Under the pieces are notes generated by a model. The model ran no database searches. It was not told the origin of the DNA and was given only the letters and a program-made list of their open reading frames with translations. This document shows positions 9,153 through 17,170 of a stretch of 40,513 nucleotides of DNA, in pieces. Both the position numbers and the translations under genes were made by a program. Position 1 is the stretch's first letter, and each line of letters starts with the position of its first letter. Source of the DNA: an uncultured Alistipes sp. (GTDB lineage: Bacteria > Bacteroidota > Bacteroidia > Bacteroidales > Rikenellaceae); NCBI GenBank assembly GCA_944321765.1, contig CALUMQ010000024.1, positions 1-40,513 of the forward strand. The letters are read 5' to 3'.

Positions 9153-9880
9153 ACATCACCATTATCCCCGCTACAGACCTGATCGGCGGAGAGTGCGTAC
9201 GCCTCACGCAGGGCGACTACGCCAGCCGCCGGACCTACTTCCGCGATCCGCTCGAAGCCGCCCTGCGCTTCGAGGAGGCGGGCATCCGCCGCCTGCACAT
9301 GGTCGACCTCGACGGAGCGAAGGCCTCCGAACCGCGGAACCTAAAGGTGCTGGAACGCGTGGCGACACGCACGTCGCTCGAGGTGCAATACGGCGGCGGC
9401 ATCAAGAGCCGCGCAGCACTCGGCAGCGTCTTCGATGCCGGGGCACGGCGGGCCATCTGCGGCAGCGTGGCGGTGCGTCAGCCGGATGCATTTGCCGAAT
9501 GGCTCGCGGAATTCGGTCCGGAGCGGCTGATCCTCGGCGCCGATCTGCGCGACGGGAAGGTCGCCATCCAGGGGTGGCTCGAGGAGTCCGCGCTAACGGG
9601 CGCCGAACTCATCGGCGATTTCGCCGCCCGGGGCCTCACGCAGGCCATCTGCACCGACATCTCGCGCGACGGCATGCTTTGCGGACCCTCGGTGGCCCTC
9701 TACACCGCACTGCAACGGCAGTTTCCCGCCGTGGAGATCACCGTCAGCGGCGGCATCTCGTCGATGGACGACCTGCGGGAACTCGACAGGCAGGGATTGC
9801 GCAGCGTCATCGTCGGCAAGGCGCTTTACGAAGGACGTATCACCCTCAAAGAGATCGAACAATGCTTGCAAAACGCATAA
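9149..9880 (+). CDS. hisA: ProFAR isomerase (HisA)
   Basis: A 243-residue (beta-alpha)8 barrel that isomerises ProFAR to PRFAR by an Amadori rearrangement. The catalytic aspartates lie in [13 protein letters not shown] at the N-terminus and [14 protein letters not shown] in the second half-barrel. Phosphate-binding loops are visible as QYGGGIKS and TVSGGISS. The first motif reads ATDLIGG where AIDLxxG is common, a mild change. The ATG overlaps the hisH stop by 4 bases and the 3' end overlaps hisF by 19 bases. Confidence 0.96.
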   Translation: MNITIIPATDLIGGECVRLTQGDYASRRTYFRDPLEAALRFEEAGIRRLHMVDLDGAKASEPRNLKVLERVATRTSLEVQYGGGIKSRAALGSVFDAGARRAICGSVAVRQPDAFAEWLAEFGPERLILGADLRDGKVAIQGWLEESALTGAELIGDFAARGLTQAICTDISRDGMLCGPSVALYTALQRQFPAVEITVSGGISSMDDLRELDRQGLRSVIVGKALYEGRITLKEIEQCLQNA

Positions 9881-10614
9881 TCCCCTGCCTTGACATCCGC
9901 GACGGACAGACCGTCAAAGGAATCCATTTCGAGGAGCTGCGGAGGGTCGGCGACCCCGTGGAGCTGGGGGCGAAGTACGCCGCCGAGGGGGCCGACGAGC
10001 TGGTCTACCTCGACATCAGCGCCACGCAGGAGGGGCGCCGGACCTTTACAGATCTGGTCACGCGCATCGCCGCCCGCATCGACATTCCGTTCACCGTCGG
10101 CGGCGGCATCGCCTCGGTCGACGACGCCGGGCGGCTGCTCGACGCCGGGGCCGACAAGGTGACGGTCAACAGCGCCGCCGTGCGCGATCCGTCGCTGATC
10201 GACGCCATCGCCGCGAAGTACGGGTCGCAGTTCGTCGTGGCGGCGATCGACGCCCGCACGGTCGACGGCCGCTGGGTCGTGACGACCCACGGAGGACGCC
10301 GCCCCACCGAACGGGAGCTCTTCACCTGGGCCCGGGAGGCCGTCGACCGCGGAGCCGGAGAGATCCTCTTCACCTCGATGGACCACGACGGTACGAAGAA
10401 CGGCTATCCGTGCGAGACCTTTGCACGGCTGGCGGAACTCCCCGTGCCGATCATCGCCTCGGGAGGCGCCGGGACGGTGGACCACATTGCCGAGGTGCTC
10501 ACGGCGGGACGCGCCGACGCGGCGCTGGCCGCCAGCATCTTCCACTACAACGAAACTCCCATCCCGACGCTGAAACAGGCCTTGCGGGAGCGCGGAATCC
10601 CCGTCCGCCTCTGA
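9862..10614 (+). CDS. hisF: Imidazole glycerol phosphate synthase, cyclase subunit
   Basis: A 250-residue (beta-alpha)8 barrel that uses ammonia from HisH to turn PRFAR into imidazole glycerol phosphate and AICAR. The catalytic Asp residues are in [14 protein letters not shown] (Asp11) and in [11 protein letters not shown]; phosphate loops are FTVGGGIAS and IASGGAGT. The start at 9862 lies inside the hisA coding sequence, a 19-base overlap in a different frame. It is supported because [13 protein letters not shown] is the usual N-terminus. Normal length. Confidence 0.97.
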   Translation: MLAKRIIPCLDIRDGQTVKGIHFEELRRVGDPVELGAKYAAEGADELVYLDISATQEGRRTFTDLVTRIAARIDIPFTVGGGIASVDDAGRLLDAGADKVTVNSAAVRDPSLIDAIAAKYGSQFVVAAIDARTVDGRWVVTTHGGRRPTERELFTWAREAVDRGAGEILFTSMDHDGTKNGYPCETFARLAELPVPIIASGGAGTVDHIAEVLTAGRADAALAASIFHYNETPIPTLKQALRERGIPVRL

Positions 10615-10659
10615 CGGCGTGAAACCACGACAGCAAACAAACGACAAAATACGAAAACC

Positions 10660-11280
10660 ATGAAAATTTCAGGAAAACCCTTCTCGGAACTCGACACCGC
10701 AAAACTGCCCGACGGTCTGGTGCCCGCCGTCATTCAGGATGCCCTCACGCTTCAGGTGCTGATGCTGGGCTACATGAACCGTGAAGCCTATGAAAAGAGC
10801 CTCGCCGAGGGACGTGTCACGTTCTACAGCCGCTCGCGCAAGTGCCTCTGGACGAAGGGCGAGACCAGCGGCCACTGGCTCGACATCGTCTCGGTGGCCG
10901 CCGACTGCGACAACGACACGCTGCTCATACGCGTGATTCCCCACGGCCCGACGTGCCACACGGGATCGAAGACATGCTTCGGGGAGGCCGTACCCGAGAC
11001 CGAGGGCTTCATCCGCTACCTGCAGAGCGTCATCCAGGGACGGCATGCCGAGATGCCCGAAGGCTCCTACACTTCGAAACTCTTCACGCGCGGGGTGAAC
11101 AAGATTGCCCAGAAGGTCGGCGAGGAGGCCGTCGAGACGGTTATCGAGGCCGTGGCTGGCAACCGCGACGCCATGATCTACGAGGCTTCGGACCTCATTT
11201 ACCACCTGCTCGTGCTGCTCGAAGCCACGGGATGCACGATCGCCGACCTCGAAAAGGAGCTCGCCCGGCGGCACTCCTGA
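10660..11280 (+). CDS. hisIE: Bifunctional phosphoribosyl-AMP cyclohydrolase / phosphoribosyl-ATP pyrophosphatase
   Basis: A 206-residue fusion that carries out the second and third steps of the pathway. The N-terminal HisI half has FYSRSRKCLWTKGETSGHWL and the zinc/metal motifs DCDNDTLLIRV and PTCHTG. The C-terminal HisE half, from about residue 110, has FTRGVNKIAQKVGEEAVETVIEA and a helical DLIYHLLVLL. It starts 45 bases after hisF, the widest gap inside the operon apart from the leader, and is the last his gene. A strong terminator follows at 11394-11440. Confidence 0.96.
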   Translation: MKISGKPFSELDTAKLPDGLVPAVIQDALTLQVLMLGYMNREAYEKSLAEGRVTFYSRSRKCLWTKGETSGHWLDIVSVAADCDNDTLLIRVIPHGPTCHTGSKTCFGEAVPETEGFIRYLQSVIQGRHAEMPEGSYTSKLFTRGVNKIAQKVGEEAVETVIEAVAGNRDAMIYEASDLIYHLLVLLEATGCTIADLEKELARRHS

Positions 11281-11393
11281 GCCAACCGCCGCTCCCCGGA
11301 CCGGCCGCAGGCTCTTCCACGACCGACTGCCATCCAGCACGACGCAAGCCCTTGCAACCCATCTGCGGCGCGGCGCCATTTGTAAAAGACACC

Positions 11394-11440
11394 AAAATGA
11401 CGGAGTCCCCTTACGTCAAGGGCGAATCCGTCATTTTTTT
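11394..11440 (+). terminator. Rho-independent terminator of the his operon
   Basis: Arms AAAATGACGGA (11394-11404) and TCCGTCATTTT (11427-11437) pair perfectly over 11 bp. Part of the loop can pair further (CCCC with GGG). The right arm runs into a T-tract ending at 11440. It lies 113 bases after the hisIE stop. Confidence 0.88.
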
Positions 11441-11505
11441 CGTTCTCAGCTGTTTTTCGCCGTGTTTTTTTGCTACCGTCGAGCGCATTCCACAAAAATT
11501 TAAGC

Positions 11506-11513
11506 TATATTTG
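11506..11513 (+). promoter_or_regulatory. Probable promoter -7 box of the DUF1080 cluster
   Basis: TATATTTG matches TAnnTTTG exactly and lies just after the his terminator. No TTG element is found at the usual 19-21 base distance, so the -33 part is weak or absent. A start near 11520 would give a 5' untranslated region of about 120 bases. Confidence 0.65.
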
Positions 11514-11528
11514 TAAATCCGGGTCACC

Positions 11529-11574
11529 GATGCCTGACAGCCGGCAAATTCACACCGCCGGAACTGCCAGCATC
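11529..11574 (+). other. Structured 5' leader in front of the DUF1080 cluster
   Basis: The transcribed leader can fold into one long imperfect stem. GATGC (11529-11533) pairs with GCATC (11570-11574), then TG/CA and CAG/CTG, then CCGGC (11541-11545) with GCCGG (11557-11561), around an 11-base loop. It fills much of the gap between promoter box and start codon. I do not recognise a known riboswitch. The rest of the gene-free stretch 11281-11640 holds only the terminator and promoter listed. Confidence 0.4.
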
Positions 11575-11640
11575 GTCCGCGCGGAGATACCTCCGCAAGC
11601 CCCGGACCAGCCGACGAACAACTCAAAACCATCAATAATC

Positions 11641-12945
11641 ATGAACCTCAACACCTCCCGACACAAGCTTCAGGTTCTTCTGGGAACCGGACTTCTCGCC
11701 GTCGGACTCTGCGCCTGCGGACCCCGACCCAACACCCTGACCGATGCCGAAATCGCCGACGGATGGCAGCTGCTCTTCGACGGCGAAAGCCTCGACCAGT
11801 GGAAAGACTACAACGGCGATTCGCTCACGATGCCCTGGCACGTGGTCGACGGATGCATCCAGGCCGCCGGCGACGGCAGCGACCTCTCGGGGTATATCGT
11901 CACCAAGAAACAGTACGAAAACTTCATCCTCGACTGGGACTGGAAACTATCCTACGGAGGCAACAGCGGCATGCTCTACCACGTGGTCGAGGATCCCTAC
12001 TTCCAGGTGCCCTACATCACCGGTCCGGAGTACCAGCTCATCGACAACGAGGGCTGGGAGGAGCGCAACGCCCCGACGAAGCTTGAAGAGTGGCAGCGTC
12101 TGGGCGTCGACTACGCCATGCACCTGCCCAACCCCGACTCGATGTTCGTCAACCCGCAGGGCGAGTGGAACAACTCGCGCATCGTCTGCGACAACGGGCA
12201 CATCGAGCATTGGCTCAACGGACACAAGATCCTCGAATTCGAGGCCTACACCGACGACTGGTTCGCGCGCAAGAACAGCGGCAAGTGGGAGATGGCTCCC
12301 GAATACGGACTGGCTCACCGGGGCGTCATCTGCCTCCAGGACCATGGCGATCCCGCATCGTTCCGCAATCTGAAGATCAAGGAACTCCCGCGCAAGGCCG
12401 GACGCGAAGTCGTGCTCTTCAACGGACAGGACCTCACGGGCTGGGAGGCCTACGGCACGGAGAAGTGGTACGTCGACAAGGAGGGCAACATGGTCTGCGA
12501 AAGCGGTCCCGACAAGCAGTACGGCTACCTCGCCACGCGCGAATACTACGACGATTTCGACCTTACGCTGGAGTTCAAGCAGCTGGCCAACGGCAACTCG
12601 GGCGTCTTCTTCCGCTCGTTCGTCGAGCCGCCCGTAAAGGTTCACGGCTGGCAGTGCGAAGTTGCCCCCAAGGGATTCGACACGGCCGGCATCTATGAAT
12701 CCTACGGCCGCGGATGGCTCGTGCAGATCCCCGACGAGAAGGAGTCGATCCTCAAGGAGGGCGAGTGGAACACGCTGCGCCTGCGCGTCGAGGGCGACCA
12801 CGTGCAGACCTGGCTCAACGGCGAGGAGATGGTCGACATCACCGACGCCAAGATCGGCGCCGCCCAGGGCCGCATCGCCCTGCAGATCCACGACGGAGGA
12901 GGCATCAAGGTCCTCTGGCGCAACATCCGTCTGACCACCCTGTAA
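11641..12945 (+). CDS. Lipoprotein with two DUF1080 (3-keto-disaccharide hydrolase) domains
   Basis: A 434-residue predicted lipoprotein. The signal peptide ends in GLCACGPRP; LCAC fits a lipobox, so the mature protein is probably anchored facing the periplasm or cell surface. Residues ~35-250 form one DUF1080 domain (WQLLFDGESLDQWKDY ... FRNLKIKELP) and ~254-434 a second (VVLFNGQDLTGWEAYG ... LWRNIRLTTL). DUF1080 is a concanavalin-like beta-sandwich family now described as 3-keto-glycoside hydrolases/lyases acting on sugars oxidised at C3. A Tat-exported oxidoreductase follows 28 bases later and could supply that oxidised substrate. The start at 11641 is chosen because it gives an intact signal peptide; an upstream extension of the frame has none. 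Domain call firm, reaction inferred. Confidence 0.9.
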   Translation: MNLNTSRHKLQVLLGTGLLAVGLCACGPRPNTLTDAEIADGWQLLFDGESLDQWKDYNGDSLTMPWHVVDGCIQAAGDGSDLSGYIVTKKQYENFILDWDWKLSYGGNSGMLYHVVEDPYFQVPYITGPEYQLIDNEGWEERNAPTKLEEWQRLGVDYAMHLPNPDSMFVNPQGEWNNSRIVCDNGHIEHWLNGHKILEFEAYTDDWFARKNSGKWEMAPEYGLAHRGVICLQDHGDPASFRNLKIKELPRKAGREVVLFNGQDLTGWEAYGTEKWYVDKEGNMVCESGPDKQYGYLATREYYDDFDLTLEFKQLANGNSGVFFRSFVEPPVKVHGWQCEVAPKGFDTAGIYESYGRGWLVQIPDEKESILKEGEWNTLRLRVEGDHVQTWLNGEEMVDITDAKIGAAQGRIALQIHDGGGIKVLWRNIRLTTL

Positions 12946-12973
12946 CGGACCCGAAACCCGAAGAACGAGAGAT

Positions 12974-14254
12974 ATGACAACGCGAAGAAACTTTCTCAAG
13001 ACGCTGGGCGGCCTGACGCTGCTGACGATCGTGCCGCGCAGCGTGCTCGGCGGCCCGAAGCACATCGCCCCGAGCGACCAGCTTACCAAAGGAATCATCG
13101 GCGTGGGCGGCATCGGCCGCAGCAGCTACCACTTCACCAGCGACAAGGCCTGCCGTCTGGTGGCCATCTGCGACGTCGACCGCAACCACCTGCAGAGTGC
13201 CCTGGAGATGGGCAAGAAGAAGTTCGGAGAGACGCTGCAGACCTACCACAACTACCGCGACCTGATCAACGACCCGAATGTCGACGTGGTGCACATCGCC
13301 ACCCCACCCCACTGGCACGCCATAATGTCGGTCGAGGCGGCCAAGGCCGGGAAGGACATCTGGTGCGAGAAACCCATGACGCGCACCATCGGCGAAGGCA
13401 AGCGCGTGGTGGAGGCCGTGCGTCAGAACGGACGCATCTTCCGCCTCAACACCTGGTTCCGCTTCACCGATACCTTCTACGGACTGGGCACGACGGTCGA
13501 GCCGCTGAAGAAGCTCGTCGACAGCGGACTGCTCGGATGGCCGCTGAAGGTGACCATCTCGGGATCGACCGGCTTCACATGGAAATTCTTCTGGGTGGGC
13601 AAGGAGAACCTCAAGCCCGAGCCGGTTCCCGCCGAACTGGACTACGACCTGTGGCTGGGACCCGCCCCCTACAAACCCTACAACAGCCACCGCGTACACC
13701 AGACCTTCCGCGGCTACTGGGACTACGACGGAGGCGGTCTGACGGACATGGGACAGCACTACATGGACCCGGTACAGTACCTGCTGGGCAAGGACAACAC
13801 CTCGCCCGTGAAGATCGAGGTCGACGCCCCGCAGCAGCATCCCGACGCCGTGGGCATCTGGCACAAGATCGTCTACACCTACGACGACGGCTGCCAGATC
13901 ATCCTCGAAGGCGAGGGCTTCGAGTCCCCGGGCAAGACGCCCTACATCGAAGGACCGCTGGGCAAGGTCTACAAAGGGTTCGAGTGCACGATTCCCAACG
14001 TGATGGAGAAGATCGCCGAGCTGCCCGATCCCGAGCCGCAGAACACCGACTTCATCCGTTGCATCCACAACCGCGAACGCTTCGCCCTGAACGAGGAGAA
14101 CGGACACCGCAGTTCGACGCTCGTGAACCTGGGCGCCTGCGCCGTGCGGCTGAACCGCACGCTGCACTTCGATCCCGAGAAGCAGCTCTTCATCGGCGAC
14201 GATGCCGCCAACCGCCTCATCGACCAGCCGATGCGCAGCCCGTGGAAAATCTGA
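12974..14254 (+). CDS. Tat-exported Gfo/Idh/MocA-family oxidoreductase
   Basis: A 426-residue protein. The N-terminus MTTRRNFLKTLGGLTLLTIVP is a twin-arginine signal (RRNFLK), so the enzyme is probably folded with its cofactor and exported to the periplasm. A Rossmann fold follows (KGIIGVGGIGRSS, LVAICDVD) with the family motif DIWCEKPMTRTIGEG, and then the C-terminal beta-sheet substrate domain. Exported enzymes of this family keep NAD(P) tightly bound and oxidise or isomerise sugars, often at C3. Between two DUF1080 genes, a role as glycoside 3-dehydrogenase is a reasonable inference. Spacing of 28 bases upstream and 23 downstream indicates one operon. Confidence 0.9.
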   Translation: MTTRRNFLKTLGGLTLLTIVPRSVLGGPKHIAPSDQLTKGIIGVGGIGRSSYHFTSDKACRLVAICDVDRNHLQSALEMGKKKFGETLQTYHNYRDLINDPNVDVVHIATPPHWHAIMSVEAAKAGKDIWCEKPMTRTIGEGKRVVEAVRQNGRIFRLNTWFRFTDTFYGLGTTVEPLKKLVDSGLLGWPLKVTISGSTGFTWKFFWVGKENLKPEPVPAELDYDLWLGPAPYKPYNSHRVHQTFRGYWDYDGGGLTDMGQHYMDPVQYLLGKDNTSPVKIEVDAPQQHPDAVGIWHKIVYTYDDGCQIILEGEGFESPGKTPYIEGPLGKVYKGFECTIPNVMEKIAELPDPEPQNTDFIRCIHNRERFALNEENGHRSSTLVNLGACAVRLNRTLHFDPEKQLFIGDDAANRLIDQPMRSPWKI

Positions 14255-14277
14255 CAACCCTCTAACCCGACAAAACG

Positions 14278-17037
14278 ATGAAAAAAATTCTATATCTGTT
14301 GCTGCTCTTCCTGCTGCCCGTGACCGCCGGGGCGCAGGATGCCCGCCAGCGGAGCTCCGAGACGATCGTGGCCGACTGTCTGGCACAACTTCCGGCCGAA
14401 GACTCCGCGTCGCTCGACGCCGTGATGCAGGAGCTCGCGGCCACGGGTGCCCGCGGTGTGGAGATGATGGCCGGGATGCTCGTTCCGGCCGCAGAAGGGA
14501 AAAACGCCACGGTGGAGTACGCCCTGAGCGGCGTGGTGAACTACGCCACGGCCCAGGGGCACGAAGCGCTGCTCGACGGCATTCGCCAGGGGCTGGAAAG
14601 CGCCCTGAAGAGCTGCACCGACAAACCCAACCAGGCCTTCCTGCTCTCGCTGCTGCAACTCTGCTCGACCGAGAAGCAGATACCCCTGCTGGTCGAGTAC
14701 ACCCACGATGACTACCTGGCCGACGCCGCCGTCCGCTGCCTGATCGTGACACCCTCCGCAGAGGCGACGATCGTTTCGCTGATGCAGGAGGCCGGAAAGC
14801 CCTCGGCGCTGCTGGCCTACGCCGCCTCGAAGCGCCCGAGCGAGGGAGCCGAGGATATTCTCCTCGCGTGGCTCACCGACTACCAGACCGACGATGTGAC
14901 GAAAGAGGCGATCTACAACGCCCTGGCCGCATGCGGCACGTCGAAATCGATGAAGACGCTCGCCGCAGCCGCCAAGGCCGCAGACTACGCCTTTGCGCCG
15001 AGTGACGCCACGAGCGCCTACCTGCGGCTGGTTGAGCGGCTGGCGCTGGAGGGAGACAAGAAAGCCCTCGCAACGGCCAAGTCGCTGCTGAAGGCCGAAC
15101 GGCAAAACGTCCGTACAACGGCACTCGACATCGTGCTGCGCACCGATGCCGCCAAACGGACGTCGTACATCCTTGCAGCGCTGAAGGATCCCAGCCGCGA
15201 ATATCGCTGCGCGGCCCTGCATCTGGCCGACGCCTTTGCCGACGATGCACTCTACGCCGCCATCGGCGAGAAGATGAAGTCGTTCGACGACGTGACCCGC
15301 ACCGATGTGGTGAACTGGTTCGGAAGCCGTCACGCCGTGTCGCAAAGCCCGGTTATCGTGGCAGCCATCGGCTCGGAGAACGAGGAGCTGGCCCTTGCAG
15401 CCATCCGTGCCGCAGGGAAGATCGGCGGCGAAGAGGCGCTCACGGCGCTGATCGCTCAGCTCGACGGTCCTCACGGATCCCAGGCCGAGGCAGCCATTGC
15501 CGCCTTCAACGGCAATGCCAACGACGCCCTTGCCGCAGCGCTCGACGGCACGCCGGCCACACAGGCCCGGGTGCTGAAGCTCGCCGCGGCACGCCGCATC
15601 ACGCTGGCGGCGGACAAGGCCTTCGAACTGCTCGACGCACAGGATGCCGACGTGCAGAATGCCGCCTACGAAGCCCTCGCGGGCGTCACGTCGCCGGTAG
15701 ACTTCGGACGTCTGTGCGACCGCCTCGACAGCGCTCCGCAAGGACGTGTCGCGGCGCTGCAGAACGGACTTCGGAATGCCCTGCGGGAGGTGGAGGCCGA
15801 CGAGCAGTACCGGCTCGTAGCCCATCGCATCGCCTCGGCCCCGGACGCCACACGCTACTACCCGCTGCTGGCACAGGCTGCCACGCGTCCGGCCATCGAC
15901 GCCCTGCTGGCGGCAACGAACCGCGAAGCCGCCTTCGCCGCTCTGCTGACGCTCGACAATCCGGAGATGATCGACGTACTGTATGACCTTGCCCGGGAGA
16001 ATGCCGCCTGGAAAGATGCCGCCATCTCGCGCTTCGCCGACTTCGTGGCGGCGGCTCCCGCCGACCGACAGGTCGAATACTACGCCCGGGGACTTGAGAC
16101 CGGTCCGTCGGAGGCCGTGCAGAACAAACTGCTCCGCGCCCTGGCCAACACCGCCTCCCTGCCGGCCATCACCGTCGCTGCACCCTACCTCGAGCGTCCG
16201 GCAACGGCCGAAGCCGCCGCCTACGTCGTGAAGACCGTCGCGGCGAAGAACCCCGGCATGGGCGGAGAGACCGTCGTTGCAGCCCTTGAAAAGGCTCAGG
16301 AGATCTACACCGGACTCTCGAAGTCGGATCCCGACGCCGGATACGCCGTTGACGAAATCAAGGGGCTGCTGGCCAAATATGCCGCCGTGCCGCGCTTCGA
16401 GCTCCCGGCCGAGGAGGCCGCCCAGGGCTTCGAGGTACTGTTCGACGGACTCTCGCTCGAGAAGTGGACGGGCAACAAGACCAACTATGTTCCGGTCGAC
16501 GGCACGATCTATGTCACCGCCCAGTACGGAGGCAGCGGAAATCTCTACACCGTCAAGGAGTACGGCGATTTCATCCTGCGCTTCGAGTTCGCCTTCGACC
16601 GCGAGGGAGTCAACAACGGCATCGGCATCCGCACGCCGATGGGCGTCGACGCCGCCTACTACGGCATGGAGATCCAGGTGCTCGACCACGACGCCCCGAT
16701 CTACAAGGACCTGCACGTCTACCAGCAGCACGGTTCGGTCTACGGCGTCATCCCGGCCAAGCGGGTGAAGTTCCCGCCGCTGGGCACCTGGAACGTCGAG
16801 GAGATCCGTGCCGTGGGTGACCGCATCACCGTAACGGTCAACGGCGAGGTGATTCTCGACGGAAACATCCGCCAGGCCTGCAAGGGCCACAATGTGGCAC
16901 CCAACGGCTCGGAGAAGAATCCCTATACGGTGGACCACCGCAACCATCCGGGACTCTTCAACAAGAGCGGACACATCGGACTGCTGGGCCACGGCCCGGG
17001 CATCAAGTTCCGCAACATCCGCATCAAGGAGCTGTAA
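14278..17037 (+). CDS. Secreted HEAT-repeat-like protein with C-terminal DUF1080 domain
   Basis: A 919-residue protein with a cleavable signal peptide (MKKILYLLLLFLLPVTAGAQ). Residues ~25-710 are Ala/Leu-rich helical repeats of about 30-40 residues that look HEAT-like (for instance ALAAIRAAGKIGGEEALTAL and AAYEALAGV). From about residue 717 the sequence becomes a DUF1080 beta-sandwich: GFEVLFDGLSLEKWTGNK, VDGTIYVTAQYGGSGNLYT, then a C-terminal FRNIRIKEL. The helical part probably serves as a scaffold or partner-binding arm; that is inference. The DUF1080 part suggests the same keto-sugar chemistry as the first gene of the cluster. Start at 14278 gives a good signal peptide and a 23-base gap from the Tat oxidoreductase. 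The long antisense ORF over this gene is a codon shadow. Confidence 0.88.
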   Translation: MKKILYLLLLFLLPVTAGAQDARQRSSETIVADCLAQLPAEDSASLDAVMQELAATGARGVEMMAGMLVPAAEGKNATVEYALSGVVNYATAQGHEALLDGIRQGLESALKSCTDKPNQAFLLSLLQLCSTEKQIPLLVEYTHDDYLADAAVRCLIVTPSAEATIVSLMQEAGKPSALLAYAASKRPSEGAEDILLAWLTDYQTDDVTKEAIYNALAACGTSKSMKTLAAAAKAADYAFAPSDATSAYLRLVERLALEGDKKALATAKSLLKAERQNVRTTALDIVLRTDAAKRTSYILAALKDPSREYRCAALHLADAFADDALYAAIGEKMKSFDDVTRTDVVNWFGSRHAVSQSPVIVAAIGSENEELALAAIRAAGKIGGEEALTALIAQLDGPHGSQAEAAIAAFNGNANDALAAALDGTPATQARVLKLAAARRITLAADKAFELLDAQDADVQNAAYEALAGVTSPVDFGRLCDRLDSAPQGRVAALQNGLRNALREVEADEQYRLVAHRIASAPDATRYYPLLAQAATRPAIDALLAATNREAAFAALLTLDNPEMIDVLYDLARENAAWKDAAISRFADFVAAAPADRQVEYYARGLETGPSEAVQNKLLRALANTASLPAITVAAPYLERPATAEAAAYVVKTVAAKNPGMGGETVVAALEKAQEIYTGLSKSDPDAGYAVDEIKGLLAKYAAVPRFELPAEEAAQGFEVLFDGLSLEKWTGNKTNYVPVDGTIYVTAQYGGSGNLYTVKEYGDFILRFEFAFDREGVNNGIGIRTPMGVDAAYYGMEIQVLDHDAPIYKDLHVYQQHGSVYGVIPAKRVKFPPLGTWNVEEIRAVGDRITVTVNGEVILDGNIRQACKGHNVAPNGSEKNPYTVDHRNHPGLFNKSGHIGLLGHGPGIKFRNIRIKEL

Positions 17038-17088
17038 CGGCCGCACGGGGCTGCTGAGCCCCGGACGCCACGATACACCCGCATGAGA

Positions 17089-17130
17089 ACCTCTTCCGGC
17101 CGGCAGCGCCTGCTGCCCGTCGGAAGAGGT
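17089..17130 (+). other. Long intercistronic hairpin
   Basis: In the 133-base gap before the next gene, ACCTCTTCCG (17089-17098) pairs perfectly with CGGAAGAGGT (17121-17130). Inside it, GGCAGC (17102-17107) pairs with GCTGCC (17112-17117) around a GCCT tetraloop. A smaller perfect hairpin, CGGGGCT/AGCCCCG with a GCTG loop, is at 17046-17063. There is no U-tract after either, so these look like mRNA-processing or stability elements rather than terminators. Confidence 0.5.
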
Positions 17131-17170
17131 ATCCGCATAACGACACAGCGCAAGCCGAAGAGTTAGAACC

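Noticed and set aside
12905-14752. 615-residue minus-strand ORF opposite the Tat oxidoreductase
   Set aside because: Arg/Gly/Ala-rich shadow without any domain; the other strand has a complete oxidoreductase.
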